NCBI RefSeq assembly: GCF_046545555.1
Contig: NZ_JBHZTH010000002.1
Span: forward strand, 1-64,000
Length of the DNA stretch: 64,000 nt
Source: Winogradskyella sp046545555
Lineage (GTDB): Bacteria; Bacteroidota; Bacteroidia; Flavobacteriales; Flavobacteriaceae
Direction of reading: 5' to 3'
Shown: one piece after another, positions 18,517 to 28,191 of the stretch
Layout of the letters: each line of letters begins with the position of its first letter
How positions within the stretch are numbered: the stretch's first letter is position 1
Program-made: the position numbers and the translations under genes
The notes under the pieces: model-generated
Told to the model about the DNA's origin: nothing
Seen by the model: the letters and a program-made list of their open reading frames with translations, nothing else
Databases searched by the model: none

Positions 18517-18934
18517 AATTTTAGTTGTATTATTTGTTTTAGTTGCATTCAATTTTTGCTCGGCTCAAGATATCTTTGGCAAATGGAAAACTATAGATGA
18601 CGAAACGGGAAAGGAAAAATCTATTGTTGAGATTTATAAGGATGATGGAAAGGTTTATGGTAAAATAGTTGAGCTAATTAATCCGGATAATAAAAGGCCA
18701 ATTTGCTCTAAATGCCAAGGTGAGAAGAAAGACCAACCTATAATTGGTATGATAATAATAGAGGATTTAGAAAAAGACGGTGACGTTTTTGAAGGCGGCA
18801 CAATACTTAATCCAAAAAATGGTAAAATCTATAAATGTAGATTAAAGTTAGAGGCAAACAAAAATACCTTACAAGTTAGAGGTTATGTATCATTTTTTTA
18901 TAAAACACAATACTGGCAACGAGTTATAGAGTGA
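18509..18934 (+). CDS. DUF2147 secreted protein
   Basis: The 141-residue precursor has a signal peptide ending near NFCSAQ (residue 20). The mature DUF2147 domain begins IFGKWKTIDDETGKEKS and runs through GKIVELINPDNKRP and ending SFFYKTQYWQR, all family hallmarks. Two cysteines in ICSKCQGE could form a disulfide or a metal site. The fold is a small lipocalin-like beta-barrel; the ligand is unknown. It overlaps yihY by 8 nt and priA by 4 nt. Confidence 0.9.
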   Translation: MNRILVVLFVLVAFNFCSAQDIFGKWKTIDDETGKEKSIVEIYKDDGKVYGKIVELINPDNKRPICSKCQGEKKDQPIIGMIIIEDLEKDGDVFEGGTILNPKNGKIYKCRLKLEANKNTLQVRGYVSFFYKTQYWQRVIE

Positions 18935-21384
18935 TTTATTTTGTAGATGTCATACTGCCAATTCCCCTTCAAAAAGCCTTCTCTTATCATATTACAGAAG
19001 CAGAAGCGCAATTCTTAGAACCAGGAATTCGAGTTGCTGTGCCCTTTGGTAAAAGCAAAATTTACACAGCTTTAGTTTATAAAATTCATAACAATCCACC
19101 AACAGCTTATGAAGCTAAAACTATTCATCAGATTTTAGATGAAAAACCTGTGGTGACTGAAGTACAAATGAAACATTGGGAGTGGATTGCTAGTTACTAT
19201 CTGTGCAGTTTGGGTGAGGTTATGAGAGCTGCTATGCCAAATGCATTTATGTTAGAAAGTGAAACCATCATCTCTAAAAATGAAAAAATAGAAGTCAAGG
19301 ATTCTGAATTAAAAGATGATGAATTTTTAATCTATGAAGCTTTACATCATCAGTCTTCATTAAAGATAAATGACGTTGTTTCTATTTTAGATAAAAAGCG
19401 TGTGTTACCTGTTATAAATGGTTTAGTAGAAAAAGGCGTTTTGTATTTACAAGAAGAGCTTTACGAAAAGTATCAACCTAAATTGGTCCGATATATAAAA
19501 CTGCACGACAATCATAAGTCTGAAGAAAAACTACATGAATTATTAGAATTATTAAGTAGAGCACCAAAACAGCGAGAAGTTATTTTGGCATTATTTACAA
19601 TGGAAGCGTCTTCAAAAGAAGCCATAAAAGTTTCAGAATTAGTTAAACGAAGTGGTGCTTCAACAGCTATAATAAAAACCTTAATTGATAAAGCAATTTT
19701 AGAGGAATACCATATTAGAACAGATCGTGTTCAATTTGAAGGTGAAGGTGATGCAGATTCAAAAACCTTAAGTGAACCACAAGAATATGCATTTAATGAA
19801 ATAGAGATTTTTTTTCAATCAAAATCTGTTGCATTGCTTCATGGAGTAACATCTTCTGGTAAAACAGAAATCTATGTCCAGTTAATTAAAAAACAATTAA
19901 AGTTAGGTAAACAGATTCTGTACCTCTTACCAGAAATAGCACTAACAACGCAGTTGGTACAAAGATTACAAGATTATTTTGGAGACAAAGTAGCGGTATT
20001 TCATAGTAGATATTCAGGAAATGAAAGGGTTGAAGTATGGAATAATATGCTCAACAATTCTAAAAAAGCACAAGTAATTATTGGTGCACGCTCCTCCTTA
20101 TTATTGCCATTTAAAAATCTAGGATTAATAATTGTAGACGAAGAGCATGAGTCGTCTTACAAACAATTCGATCCAGCGCCACGCTACCATGCCAGAGATG
20201 CAGCTATTGTGCTCGCGAATATGCATAAAGCAAAAACACTCTTAGGTTCTGCTACGCCAAGTTTAGAAAGCTATTTTAATGCAAGTCAAGGAAAGTATGG
20301 ATTAGTAGAATTAAACACGCGTTACAATAATGTATTAATGCCAGACATTGAATTGGTAGATTTAGCAGATAAGTATAAGCGGAAAAGAATGAAAGGTCAT
20401 TTTTCAGATAGACTTATAGAAGAAATGACAGAAACTTTAGAGCAAGGTTTTCAGATTATATTATTTCAAAATCGAAGAGGATTTTCACCTATTGTAGAAT
20501 GTACTACTTGTGGTACATCTCCACAATGCCCTAATTGTGATGTAAGTTTAACGTATCATCAGTATAGGGACCAATTACGTTGTCATTATTGTGGTTATAA
20601 TTCTGCAATGCTAAAAAGTTGTCAAGCCTGCGGAAATTCAACATTAGACACTAAAGGTTTTGGTACGGAGCAAATAGAAGAGGAGGTGAAGACTTTATTT
20701 CCAAATCATAAAGTTGCTCGTATGGATTTAGACACAACACGAGGTAAATATGGTTTTGAAAAAATAATAAACAGTTTTGAGCAGCGCGAAGTAGATATTT
20801 TAGTGGGCACACAAATGCTAACTAAGGGTTTAGATTTTAGACATGTAAAATTAGTTGGGATTATGAATGCTGATAATTTACTTAATTTCCCAGACTTTAG
20901 AGCTCACGAGAGGAGTTATCAATTAATGGCTCAAGTTTCGGGTAGGGCAGGTCGTACAGACATTAGAGGTAAAGTTTTAATACAAACTTATAATCCGCAT
21001 CACAACATACTACAACAAGTCTCAACTAATGCTTACGCACCTATGTTTGCAGAGCAAATGAATGATCGTTATAATTATAAGTATCCTCCAGTTTTTAGAA
21101 TAATAAAAATAACATTTAAACATAAAGATTATAACCGCGTTAATCTGGCTGCAGATTGGTACGCAAAATCATTAAAGCAAGTATTTAGGTCCAATGTGTT
21201 AGGTCCAGAATTCCCTCCAATATCTCGTATAAGAAACCTGTACAATAAAAATATTTTAATTAAGATACCACAAAATCAGTCTTTAGGTAAAACAAAGGAA
21301 GCTATAATTAAAATTAATAATAGTTTTAATGCTGTAAAAGATTTTAGACCAGTTAGAGTTGTACTAAATGTAGACAATTATTAA
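18931..21384 (+). CDS. priA: Primosomal protein N' (replication restart helicase)
   Basis: PriA recognises stalled forks and D-loops and loads the replicative helicase. The 817-residue protein has an N-terminal DNA-binding domain, Walker A GVTSSGKTEIY (near 305), DEEH box VDEEHESSYKQ (near 402), eight zinc cysteines between about 525 and 570 (CTTC, CPNC, CHYC and CQAC pairs), and helicase motifs V-VI (LTKGLDFRHV and QVSGRAGR). The start is a GTG in a GTGA overlap with the preceding stop. It ends the nadC operon, followed by a terminator. Confidence 0.96.
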   Translation: MIYFVDVILPIPLQKAFSYHITEAEAQFLEPGIRVAVPFGKSKIYTALVYKIHNNPPTAYEAKTIHQILDEKPVVTEVQMKHWEWIASYYLCSLGEVMRAAMPNAFMLESETIISKNEKIEVKDSELKDDEFLIYEALHHQSSLKINDVVSILDKKRVLPVINGLVEKGVLYLQEELYEKYQPKLVRYIKLHDNHKSEEKLHELLELLSRAPKQREVILALFTMEASSKEAIKVSELVKRSGASTAIIKTLIDKAILEEYHIRTDRVQFEGEGDADSKTLSEPQEYAFNEIEIFFQSKSVALLHGVTSSGKTEIYVQLIKKQLKLGKQILYLLPEIALTTQLVQRLQDYFGDKVAVFHSRYSGNERVEVWNNMLNNSKKAQVIIGARSSLLLPFKNLGLIIVDEEHESSYKQFDPAPRYHARDAAIVLANMHKAKTLLGSATPSLESYFNASQGKYGLVELNTRYNNVLMPDIELVDLADKYKRKRMKGHFSDRLIEEMTETLEQGFQIILFQNRRGFSPIVECTTCGTSPQCPNCDVSLTYHQYRDQLRCHYCGYNSAMLKSCQACGNSTLDTKGFGTEQIEEEVKTLFPNHKVARMDLDTTRGKYGFEKIINSFEQREVDILVGTQMLTKGLDFRHVKLVGIMNADNLLNFPDFRAHERSYQLMAQVSGRAGRTDIRGKVLIQTYNPHHNILQQVSTNAYAPMFAEQMNDRYNYKYPPVFRIIKITFKHKDYNRVNLAADWYAKSLKQVFRSNVLGPEFPPISRIRNLYNKNILIKIPQNQSLGKTKEAIIKINNSFNAVKDFRPVRVVLNVDNY

Positions 21385-21389
21385 GACTA

Positions 21390-21420
21390 AAAAATCCCGT
21401 TCTATTAACGGGATTTTTTT
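21390..21420. terminator. Bidirectional terminator after priA
   Basis: The stem AAATCCCGTT/AACGGGATTT has a 5-nt loop and T-runs on both strands. It separates priA from the convergent LytTR gene. Confidence 0.9.
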
Positions 21421-21468
21421 ATTTCAATGTGCATTGAGATATTCTGCAATAATTATAGGAGTAAAATT

Positions 21469-22164
21469 CTACATATTATTTAAAGCATCTACCAATTGGG
21501 TCTTTTTATTACGACTCAATGGAATCTCATAAGCACCAACTTCAACATTCTTACTGTTAAAGCGGTCAATTTTATCTAAGTTCACAATATAAGATTTGTG
21601 AATTCGTAAAAACTTTCCTTCTGGTAGTTCCTTCTCAAAAGCTTTCATAGTAGATAATACTACTAGGCTGTTTTCTTCTGTTACGACTTTTACATAATCG
21701 CCAAGAGCTTCGATCCATTTAATATCCTTAATATAAACTTTACGTTTTTTAAGATTACTTTTCACAAAGATATGCTCGCCATCAGTCTCGTTAAAGTCTA
21801 ATTTTAATTTATGCTGCTCAATAGCTTTTTCTACGGCAGTATTAAAACGTTCTTTTGTGATTGGTTTTTGAAGATAGTCGGTAGCGTCGTAATTAAATGC
21901 TTTAAAAGCATATTCGGTTTTACCAGTAACAAAAATAATTTGGGGTTTGTTGTTGAGTACATCTAAAAGTTCAAAACCGTTTAACACCGGCATCTCTATA
22001 TCTAGGAAGATAAGATCTACTTTATGGGTGTTAAGACCGTTCTTTGTTTCTAAGGCACTGCTGTACTCTGCAATAAGGTTAAGCGAAGAATGATTCTCGA
22101 TTAACTTTACTATAGAGAGGCGCTGAATCGCAGAATCATCAACAACTACACAGTTTAAAGTCAT
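21469..22164 (-). CDS. LytTR-family response regulator (orphan)
   Basis: The 231-residue protein has a receiver domain at about 3-120, with phospho-acceptor D55 in LIFLDIEMP, a VTGKTEYAFKAF switch region and K in LQKP. A LytTR DNA-binding domain follows at about 135-228 (IKWIEALGDYVKVV and LRIHKSYIVNL). It should act as a transcription factor when phosphorylated by a LytS/YehU-type histidine kinase, which is not encoded next to it. It is transcribed alone, divergently from the rpsF operon, an arrangement often seen in flavobacteria. Targets are unknown. Confidence 0.92.
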   Translation of the reverse strand: MTLNCVVVDDSAIQRLSIVKLIENHSSLNLIAEYSSALETKNGLNTHKVDLIFLDIEMPVLNGFELLDVLNNKPQIIFVTGKTEYAFKAFNYDATDYLQKPITKERFNTAVEKAIEQHKLKLDFNETDGEHIFVKSNLKKRKVYIKDIKWIEALGDYVKVVTEENSLVVLSTMKAFEKELPEGKFLRIHKSYIVNLDKIDRFNSKNVEVGAYEIPLSRNKKTQLVDALNNM

Positions 22165-22347
22165 AACATTAATATTTTATTAGGTTAAGATATCGACAAT
22201 AGTACAATATTTTCGGTTAAAAAACAAATATTACCGATAAAGTGTGAAATTTAACAAAATCTTCAAGAATTAAATTCACTAAAACTGTGTATTCAAAAAC
22301 GTTGCCACGATTAAGACATTTTATAAAAAACATTAGCTGAAATAAAC

Positions 22348-22379
22348 TTTGCTAGAAATAGAAATAATCCTTATTTTTG
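22348..22379 (+). promoter_or_regulatory. Promoter of the rpsF-rpsR-rplI operon
   Basis: TTTG at 22348-22351, a 20-nt spacer, and TATTTTTG at 22372-22379 match the flavobacterial sigma consensus fully. The start codon of rpsF follows 33 nt later. It is the best-formed housekeeping promoter in the window and a useful reference for the others. Confidence 0.75.
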
Positions 22380-22412
22380 CAGCCGTTTTAACAATAAACA
22401 AAATAATTTATT

Positions 22413-22763
22413 ATGAATCATTATGAAACTGTTTTCATCTTAAATCCCGTTTTATCTGACGATCAGATAAAGGAGACAGTTAAGAAATATGAGGATTTCC
22501 TCGTTTCTAAAGGAGCTAAGATGATTGCCAAAGAGAATTGGGGCTTGAAAAAGTTGGCTTACCCAATCCAAAACAAGAAAAGTGGTTTTTACCACTTATT
22601 TCAGTACACTGTTGCTGGTGAAGCAATAGAACCTTTAGAGGTCGAGTTTAGACGTGATGAGCGTTTTATGCGTTACTTAACTGTAAAATTAGACAAGCAT
22701 GCAATTGCTTGGGCTGAGAGAAGAAGAGAAAAACTTAAAGTTAAAGCAAAAGCAAAAGCGTAA
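22413..22763 (+). CDS. rpsF: 30S ribosomal protein S6
   Basis: S6 binds the 16S rRNA central domain together with S18. The 116-residue protein begins NHYETVFILNPVLSDDQIKE and has the family segment RDERFMRYLTVKLDKHA, ending in a lysine/alanine tail. It is the first gene of the S6-S18-L9 operon; rpsR starts 2 nt after its stop. Confidence 0.98.
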   Translation: MNHYETVFILNPVLSDDQIKETVKKYEDFLVSKGAKMIAKENWGLKKLAYPIQNKKSGFYHLFQYTVAGEAIEPLEVEFRRDERFMRYLTVKLDKHAIAWAERRREKLKVKAKAKA

Positions 22764-22765
22764 TT

Positions 22766-23062
22766 ATGTCATCAATAGAACAACAAGCAAAAGGAAAAAA
22801 GGACGGAGAAATTAGATATCTTACTCCTTTAAATATAGAAACTTCTAAAACTAAGAAGTATTGCCGTTTCAAGAAATCTGGAATCAAGTATGTAGATTAT
22901 AAAGATGCAGATTGGTTATTAGGTTTTGTTAATGAGCAAGGTAAATTGTTACCAAGACGTTTAACAGGAACTTCTTTAAAGTACCAAAGAAAAGTATCTG
23001 TGGCTGTTAAGAGAGCTAGACATTTAGCTTTAATGCCATATGTAGCAGATTTATTAAAATAA
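22766..23062 (+). CDS. rpsR: 30S ribosomal protein S18
   Basis: S18 pairs with S6 on the small-subunit platform. The 98-residue protein has the conserved CRFKKSGIKYVDYKDA segment, LLPRRLTGTSLKYQRKVSVA and a basic RARHLALMPY end. The N-terminus is about 20 residues longer than in E. coli, as is normal in this phylum. It is in the operon between rpsF and rplI. Confidence 0.98.
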   Translation: MSSIEQQAKGKKDGEIRYLTPLNIETSKTKKYCRFKKSGIKYVDYKDADWLLGFVNEQGKLLPRRLTGTSLKYQRKVSVAVKRARHLALMPYVADLLK

Positions 23063-23074
23063 AACATCATAACA

Positions 23075-23536
23075 ATGGAACTTATATTAAAACAAGACGT
23101 TGAAAATTTAGGATTTAAAGACGATATTGTATCTGTTAAGAGCGGTTATGGTAGAAACTTTTTAATTCCTCAAGGACAAGCTGTAATGGCAACTAGTTCT
23201 GCAAAGAAAGTATTAGCTGAAACTTTAAAGCAAAGAAGCTTTAAAGAGAAGTCTATAATTGCAGATGCCGAAAAGACATCTGAAGCTCTAAAAGGATTAG
23301 ATGTAAAGATTACTGCAAAGGCAGGAACAGGTGCAACAGCTGGTGATAAACTATTTGGCTCTATAACCAATATAGATTTAGCAGAAGCACTTAGAAAAGA
23401 AGGTCACGAAGTTGATAAGAAATATATTTCTATCAATGGTGGTAATATTAAGCGTTTAGGTCAGTACGAAGCAGCAATTAGATTGCACAGATCGGTAACT
23501 GTAGATTTCACTTTCGAAGTTATAGCTGACGCTTAA
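23075..23536 (+). CDS. rplI: 50S ribosomal protein L9
   Basis: L9 extends from the L1 stalk base and helps keep frame and spacing between ribosomes. The 153-residue protein has the N-terminal domain signature NLGFKDDIVSVKSGYGRNFL (residues 11-30) with a linker helix and a C-terminal domain (GDKLFGSIT). It is the last gene of its operon, followed by a terminator. Confidence 0.98.
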   Translation: MELILKQDVENLGFKDDIVSVKSGYGRNFLIPQGQAVMATSSAKKVLAETLKQRSFKEKSIIADAEKTSEALKGLDVKITAKAGTGATAGDKLFGSITNIDLAEALRKEGHEVDKKYISINGGNIKRLGQYEAAIRLHRSVTVDFTFEVIADA

Positions 23537-23556
23537 AATCTTTTTATAAATAATTT

Positions 23557-23588
23557 AAAACCGTTTAGTTCTTCTAAGCGGTTTTTTT
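23557..23588 (+). terminator. Terminator of the rpsF operon
   Basis: CCGTTTAG pairs with CTAAGCGG (one wobble), extended by AAAA/TTTT, and is followed by seven T. It lies just after rplI. Confidence 0.9.
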
Positions 23589-23601
23589 ATTCGGTTGAAA
23601 T

Positions 23602-24471
23602 ATGAAACGTTTTTATCTATTAATCATAATTTTAGTGCTTTTTGGTTGTAAAGACTCTAAAGTTGAGCAAGAAGAAATTGTATTAACAAAATCCAAGCCT
23701 GTTGCGATTTTTAAAGCTTCAAAACAGGACTATCCTAATATTAGTGTACATCGTGGTGGAAAAGGTTTAACGAATTATCCTGAGAATTGTTTAGAAACAC
23801 TACAATTTATAAATGATAGTATCTCTGCAGTATATGAGATTGATGTGGCTCAAACTAAAGATGGACAATTAATATTAATGCACGATAACTCCATAGAAAG
23901 AACAACTAACGGAAGTGGCTCTGTAAAAGATATGACATATAATGAGTTGAAGGTTTATAATCTGGTCGATGATTACGGAAATGAAACTAATTTTAGAATT
24001 CCTTTGTTGACCGACGTATTAAATTGGAGCAAAGAGAATAATGTAATTTTAACAGTAGATATTAAACGCAGCGTAAAGCAAGAAGACGTCATAAACGCTA
24101 TAAAAAAAGCAGATGCTATGGATGTAAGTATTATTATTACTTATAGTGTAGAGCAAGCACAATCAGCTTTTAATCTAGCGCCTGAGTTATTATTGTCGGT
24201 TTCTGCTAGAAATCATAATGAATTTGATAGATTATTAGAAACAGATATTCCTGTCGAAAATATGATAGCGTTTACAGGTACACGTTTATCTAATGCCTCT
24301 TTATATCAAAGATTACATGAACAAGGTATAGTTTGCATATTAGGTACACTTGGTAACTTAGATAAACAAGCTGCAGCTAGAGGAAACGATATGTATAAGA
24401 GATGGTATAACTTTGGTGCTAATATACTAGCTACCGATAGACCGTTTGATGCTTATAAGGCTATTAATTAA
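23602..24471 (+). CDS. Glycerophosphodiester phosphodiesterase lipoprotein
   Basis: The 289-residue precursor has a lipoprotein signal ending VLFGC (Cys16). A GDPD TIM barrel follows: VHRGG with catalytic His and Arg, then PENCLETL (Glu), then DVAQTKDGQLILMHDNSIERTT holding the metal-binding acid and second catalytic His. It should hydrolyse glycerophosphodiesters to glycerol-3-phosphate and an alcohol in the periplasm or at the outer membrane. It is an independent gene after the rplI terminator. Substrate preference is not evident. Confidence 0.92.
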   Translation: MKRFYLLIIILVLFGCKDSKVEQEEIVLTKSKPVAIFKASKQDYPNISVHRGGKGLTNYPENCLETLQFINDSISAVYEIDVAQTKDGQLILMHDNSIERTTNGSGSVKDMTYNELKVYNLVDDYGNETNFRIPLLTDVLNWSKENNVILTVDIKRSVKQEDVINAIKKADAMDVSIIITYSVEQAQSAFNLAPELLLSVSARNHNEFDRLLETDIPVENMIAFTGTRLSNASLYQRLHEQGIVCILGTLGNLDKQAAARGNDMYKRWYNFGANILATDRPFDAYKAIN

Positions 24472-24554
24472 ATTAATGACTAATGATATCTTGCAACTAG
24501 AGCGAGATGAAAAACAGATTCCGCTTTAAGTGCGGAACGCGATTTACAATTCAG

Positions 24555-25028
24555 ATGAAATACGCAAGATTAACAAAAGAGCAGTTTGAAGAATTACACC
24601 AAGAGTTTATTAATTTCTTGGCAACCCAATCTATAACTGCTGATGAATGGAAGGAGATTAAAGAAAACAAACCAGAAGCTGCAGAACAAGAGTTAGATGT
24701 ATTTAGTGATTTGGTTTGGTATGGAGTATTAGATAAAGTAAAATACTTAGAGCATATTTCACCTCAACAAATTCATTTATTTCAATGCAATGAAAATAGT
24801 ATGAGATTAATTGCTTTAAAAATTGAAAGTGATAGTGTCGATTTTACAACAAAGGAAGGTTTTCAATGGTTACGTGATAACTTATTATCCGACTCACTTG
24901 AGTTTTTCAATGCAAAAAAAGAATACTCTAAAGACAAACATTTAGATATTTTTAAAATGATTCAAACAGGAGCAAATATTACTAAAGGAGAACTTTTTGA
25001 ATATTTTGCAGGTTTAATAAAAGGCTAA
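24555..25028 (+). CDS. DUF6495-like cytosolic protein
   Basis: The 157-residue protein begins MKYARLTKEQFEELHQEF and is acidic, helical and without signal or membrane segments. From memory the N-terminus matches the Bacteroidota family DUF6495; no search was run. No catalytic motif is recognised and the function is unknown. An upstream in-frame ATG at 24507 exists. The start at 24555 is preferred because it gives the conserved N-terminus and leaves an upstream leader holding a small TTCCGC/GCGGAA hairpin. Confidence 0.8.
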   Translation: MKYARLTKEQFEELHQEFINFLATQSITADEWKEIKENKPEAAEQELDVFSDLVWYGVLDKVKYLEHISPQQIHLFQCNENSMRLIALKIESDSVDFTTKEGFQWLRDNLLSDSLEFFNAKKEYSKDKHLDIFKMIQTGANITKGELFEYFAGLIKG

Positions 25029-25032
25029 GTAC

Positions 25033-25052
25033 ATTTCTGTAGATACAGAAAT
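25033..25052. terminator. Short hairpin between convergent genes
   Basis: The perfect 8-bp stem ATTTCTGT/ACAGAAAT has an AGAT loop and lies exactly between the two convergent stop codons. It lacks a long T-run, so it is a weak terminator at best. Confidence 0.5.
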
Positions 25053-26294
25053 TTACTCATAACGTAAAGATTCGATAGGATCTAAACGAGCTGCTTTTGC
25101 AGCAGGATATACTCCAGAAATAACTGCTACAATAAAGGCAATACTCGTTGCCCAAAGCATTGCAACCCATGGAGTAGAAAATTCGAGACCAAAACCTTTG
25201 GCAACGCCAAAACCTATTAGTATACCTAAAATAATCCCTAATATACCGCCAAGCTGCCCAATAATTACGGTCTCCATGAAAAATTGAAAAGCTATTGTTT
25301 TACGTTTGGCACCTAAGGCTTTTCGTACACCTATTTCCCTTGTTCGTTCGCTTACAGAAACTAACATAATGTTCATTAATGCTATTGTCGATCCAAAAAT
25401 TGTAATTATACTAATAATCCAAGCTGCAACGTATAAAGCAGCAGTATTTTCTGCGACTCTATTTAATAAGTCGTCGCTTCGTTCTAAACCAAAATCATTA
25501 GCTTCAATAGGATTTAAACCTCTTATGTTTCTAAATGTTAGAATTGCATCCTCTTGTGCTCCTTCTAACATATCAGTTTTTTCAACTTTAACACTAAGTG
25601 TGTAGTTTATATTAGCATTAGTGAATATAGATCGCGCTTTTTGTATGGGCATTATAACTCTTAAGTCTTGGTTGTTACCAAATGTAGAACCCTTTTCTTT
25701 TAAAACACCTATAACTTTAAATTTAGATCCTCTAACACTAATTGTTTTGTCAATAGGATTATCTTCAGGAAATAATGCCTTTTGCAAATCACTACCGATA
25801 ACACAGACAGCATTACTATTTTCTATATCAAAGAAATTTAAAGCCCTGCCATTTTCTACTTCTAAACCAGAATTGTCTAAAAAATGTTCATTAGAGCCAA
25901 TTACGGCAACTTCAGGATCTGTTTTTTTATTTTCAAACTTCACTTCTGCAGATGCAGTGCCATAGAAAGAAACCGCCACTTTTGTAAATGGAAAATCATA
26001 ATTATCTTCAAAATCCTTTACATTTCTGTAATTGATTACAGGATTTATCTTCTGTCTATCTCTGCTACTTTGGCGCTGTGCTCTAAACTCATAACGTTGA
26101 AAATTAAAAGTGTTAGATCCCATAGAAGAGAAATTACTAGAAAGTGTGTTCTCTAAAGCTGAAACACCACTAAGAATACCTACCAATGCCATAATACCAA
26201 TGGCAATAATTAAAACCGTTAAAATTGTACGTAGGAGTTGACTTTTAATAGAGCCAAAAGCAATTTTAAAATTCTCTCTAGCAAGTGAAAACAT
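25053..26294 (-). CDS. MacB-like ABC transporter permease
   Basis: The 413-residue protein has an N-terminal helix (about 20-42), then a large periplasmic MacB_PCD domain (about 45-250), and then an FtsX domain of three helices (about 290-400). The FtsX domain carries the conserved SVSERTREIGVRKALGAKR loop, and the end ARLDPIESLRYE is the usual one. It is the permease half of a mechanotransmission-type exporter (MacB/LolCDE group). No ATPase or membrane-fusion gene is adjacent, so partners must lie elsewhere. It is divergent from hisS. Confidence 0.93.
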   Translation of the reverse strand: MFSLARENFKIAFGSIKSQLLRTILTVLIIAIGIMALVGILSGVSALENTLSSNFSSMGSNTFNFQRYEFRAQRQSSRDRQKINPVINYRNVKDFEDNYDFPFTKVAVSFYGTASAEVKFENKKTDPEVAVIGSNEHFLDNSGLEVENGRALNFFDIENSNAVCVIGSDLQKALFPEDNPIDKTISVRGSKFKVIGVLKEKGSTFGNNQDLRVIMPIQKARSIFTNANINYTLSVKVEKTDMLEGAQEDAILTFRNIRGLNPIEANDFGLERSDDLLNRVAENTAALYVAAWIISIITIFGSTIALMNIMLVSVSERTREIGVRKALGAKRKTIAFQFFMETVIIGQLGGILGIILGILIGFGVAKGFGLEFSTPWVAMLWATSIAFIVAVISGVYPAAKAARLDPIESLRYE

Positions 26295-26407
26295 AGTTTT
26301 ATATATAGTTAGTTGGGTTGTTATAAAAGTATAAGACTATTAAAACAGTATAAAGTTACTATAAAAACGAAATATCTTACTAAGACCTTTAAAATTTATA
26401 ATATTTT

Positions 26408-26449
26408 TGTGACTTAAGTGGTTAAATTCATTTAATCACTTAAGTTACA
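26408..26449. repeat. 42-nt near-perfect palindrome upstream of hisS
   Basis: Bases 26408-26428 and 26429-26449 form a 20-bp stem with only two G-T wobbles, centred on TTCA; the arms include ACTTAAGTGG and TCACTTAAGT. It lies between the divergent hisS and permease genes, 74 nt ahead of the hisS start. It has no T-run on either side, so it is not a standard terminator. It may be an operator, a stable leader hairpin or the remnant of a small mobile repeat. Confidence 0.6.
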
Positions 26450-26522
26450 CTTAGCTTGTCGAGGTGTTGTTGAAAGAAAACAAAGTTTCACTAAAATAGA
26501 TTCCCATTTTAAGGGAAATGTT

Positions 26523-27908
26523 ATGGCACAAAAACCTAGTATACCTAAAGGGACCCGAGATTTTAATGCAGAGGAGGTCGCAAAGCGTTCTTATATCATG
26601 GAAACTATTAAGGATCAGTTTCAGGTATTTGGTTTTCAACCCATAGAAACACCTAGTTTTGAAAACTCGGAAACTTTAATGGGGAAGTATGGAGATGAAG
26701 GAGATCGGTTAATTTTTAAGATTTTGAATTCTGGTGAATATTTAAAGAAAGTACCAGACCAAGAGTATCAATTAAAATCTGAAGCATCGATAACATCTAG
26801 AATTTCGGAAAAAGCCCTACGCTATGACCTTACTGTACCATTCGCACGTTACGTAGTTCAACACCAAAACGAAATAGAATTCCCTTTTAAGCGCTACCAG
26901 ATACAACCGGTTTGGCGAGCAGACCGTCCACAGAAAGGACGTTTTAGAGAATTTTATCAATGTGATGCAGATGTGGTAGGGTCCAAATCTTTATTTCAAG
27001 AAGTCGAGTTTGTACAACTTTATGATGCTGTTTTTTCTACTTTAAAATTAGACGGTGTTACAATTAAAATAAACAACCGTAAAATATTATCTGGTATTGC
27101 TGAGGTTATTGGAGCGCAAGATAAATTGATTGATTTTACTGTAGCTTTAGATAAACTAGATAAAATAGGTGAGGAGAAGGTAAAAGATGAAATGCGAGGT
27201 AAAGGGATTTCTGAAGACGGGATTTCTAAACTTCAACCTTTATTTACATTAACTGGTGATTTTGGCAGCCAGATAGAAAGTCTAAAATCTATTTTAAGTA
27301 CTTCTGAAATTGGACTGAAAGGTATTGAAGAGCTTCAGTTTATCAATTCTGCGATATCAAGTTTAGGTTTAAAGACAGCAATGCTTCAATTAGACATTAC
27401 TTTGGCTAGAGGCTTAAATTATTATACAGGTGCTATCTTTGAAGTTTCTGCTCCAGATGGTGTGAAAATGGGTTCTATAGGTGGAGGAGGTCGCTACGAT
27501 GATCTTACAAGTATTTTTGGTAAACCAGATACGAGTGGAGTAGGTATTAGTTTTGGTCTAGATCGTATATACTTAGTTTTAGAAGAGTTAAATTTATTTC
27601 CTGCTACTATATCAGATTCTACAAAGGTATTATTTATCAATTTTGGTGAGAAAGAAGCGTTGGCCTGTTTAGAAGCAGTAACAAGGTTGAGAGAAGTTGG
27701 TGTAAGATCAGAGCTATACCCAGATTCAGCTAAAAACACAAAGCAGATGGGAAAACAAATGAACTATGCCAATCGCCGTAATATTCCTTTCGTGGTTCTT
27801 GTTGGCGATGAGGAATTAGCCGCAGACAAGTTTACATTAAAAAATATGACAACGGGAGAACAATATAAACTATCCAAGGCCGATCTTCTTGATACTCTAA
27901 AACAATAA
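26523..27908 (+). CDS. hisS: Histidyl-tRNA synthetase
   Basis: This class II synthetase charges tRNA-His with histidine. The 461-residue protein has motif 1 (KGTRDFNAEE at the start), the YDLTVPFARYV segment, motif 2 (RYQIQPVWRADRPQKGRFREF), the histidine-specific RGLNYYTGAIFE, motif 3 (GGGRYDDLTSIFG, then GISFGLDRI) and an anticodon-binding domain from about 365. It is a single gene with a large palindrome in its leader region. Confidence 0.97.
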   Translation: MAQKPSIPKGTRDFNAEEVAKRSYIMETIKDQFQVFGFQPIETPSFENSETLMGKYGDEGDRLIFKILNSGEYLKKVPDQEYQLKSEASITSRISEKALRYDLTVPFARYVVQHQNEIEFPFKRYQIQPVWRADRPQKGRFREFYQCDADVVGSKSLFQEVEFVQLYDAVFSTLKLDGVTIKINNRKILSGIAEVIGAQDKLIDFTVALDKLDKIGEEKVKDEMRGKGISEDGISKLQPLFTLTGDFGSQIESLKSILSTSEIGLKGIEELQFINSAISSLGLKTAMLQLDITLARGLNYYTGAIFEVSAPDGVKMGSIGGGGRYDDLTSIFGKPDTSGVGISFGLDRIYLVLEELNLFPATISDSTKVLFINFGEKEALACLEAVTRLREVGVRSELYPDSAKNTKQMGKQMNYANRRNIPFVVLVGDEELAADKFTLKNMTTGEQYKLSKADLLDTLKQ

Positions 27909-28191
27909 ATAACTTGTTTATTACTGCTTTGTTTTTAAAGTATGCTTTGGTAAATATTCTTTAAGTGTATCTATTTTTATTGTAAAATTCTGTAAATCCG
28001 CCCTTTTAGCTTTTTGTCGTTAAAAAGTAGTGATTTTTAATTTTTTTTGATGATTTTAGGTATCTCAGCTGTATTTTAGGTTCACAATTTCCACTTATCT
28101 AATAATCTGTTTGTTCATCTTAAGAATACGAATTAAGGCTCTTAATCTATGTTTCTTTGTTTTGAAGTTAAACCTTTATGCCTTAATCAGA

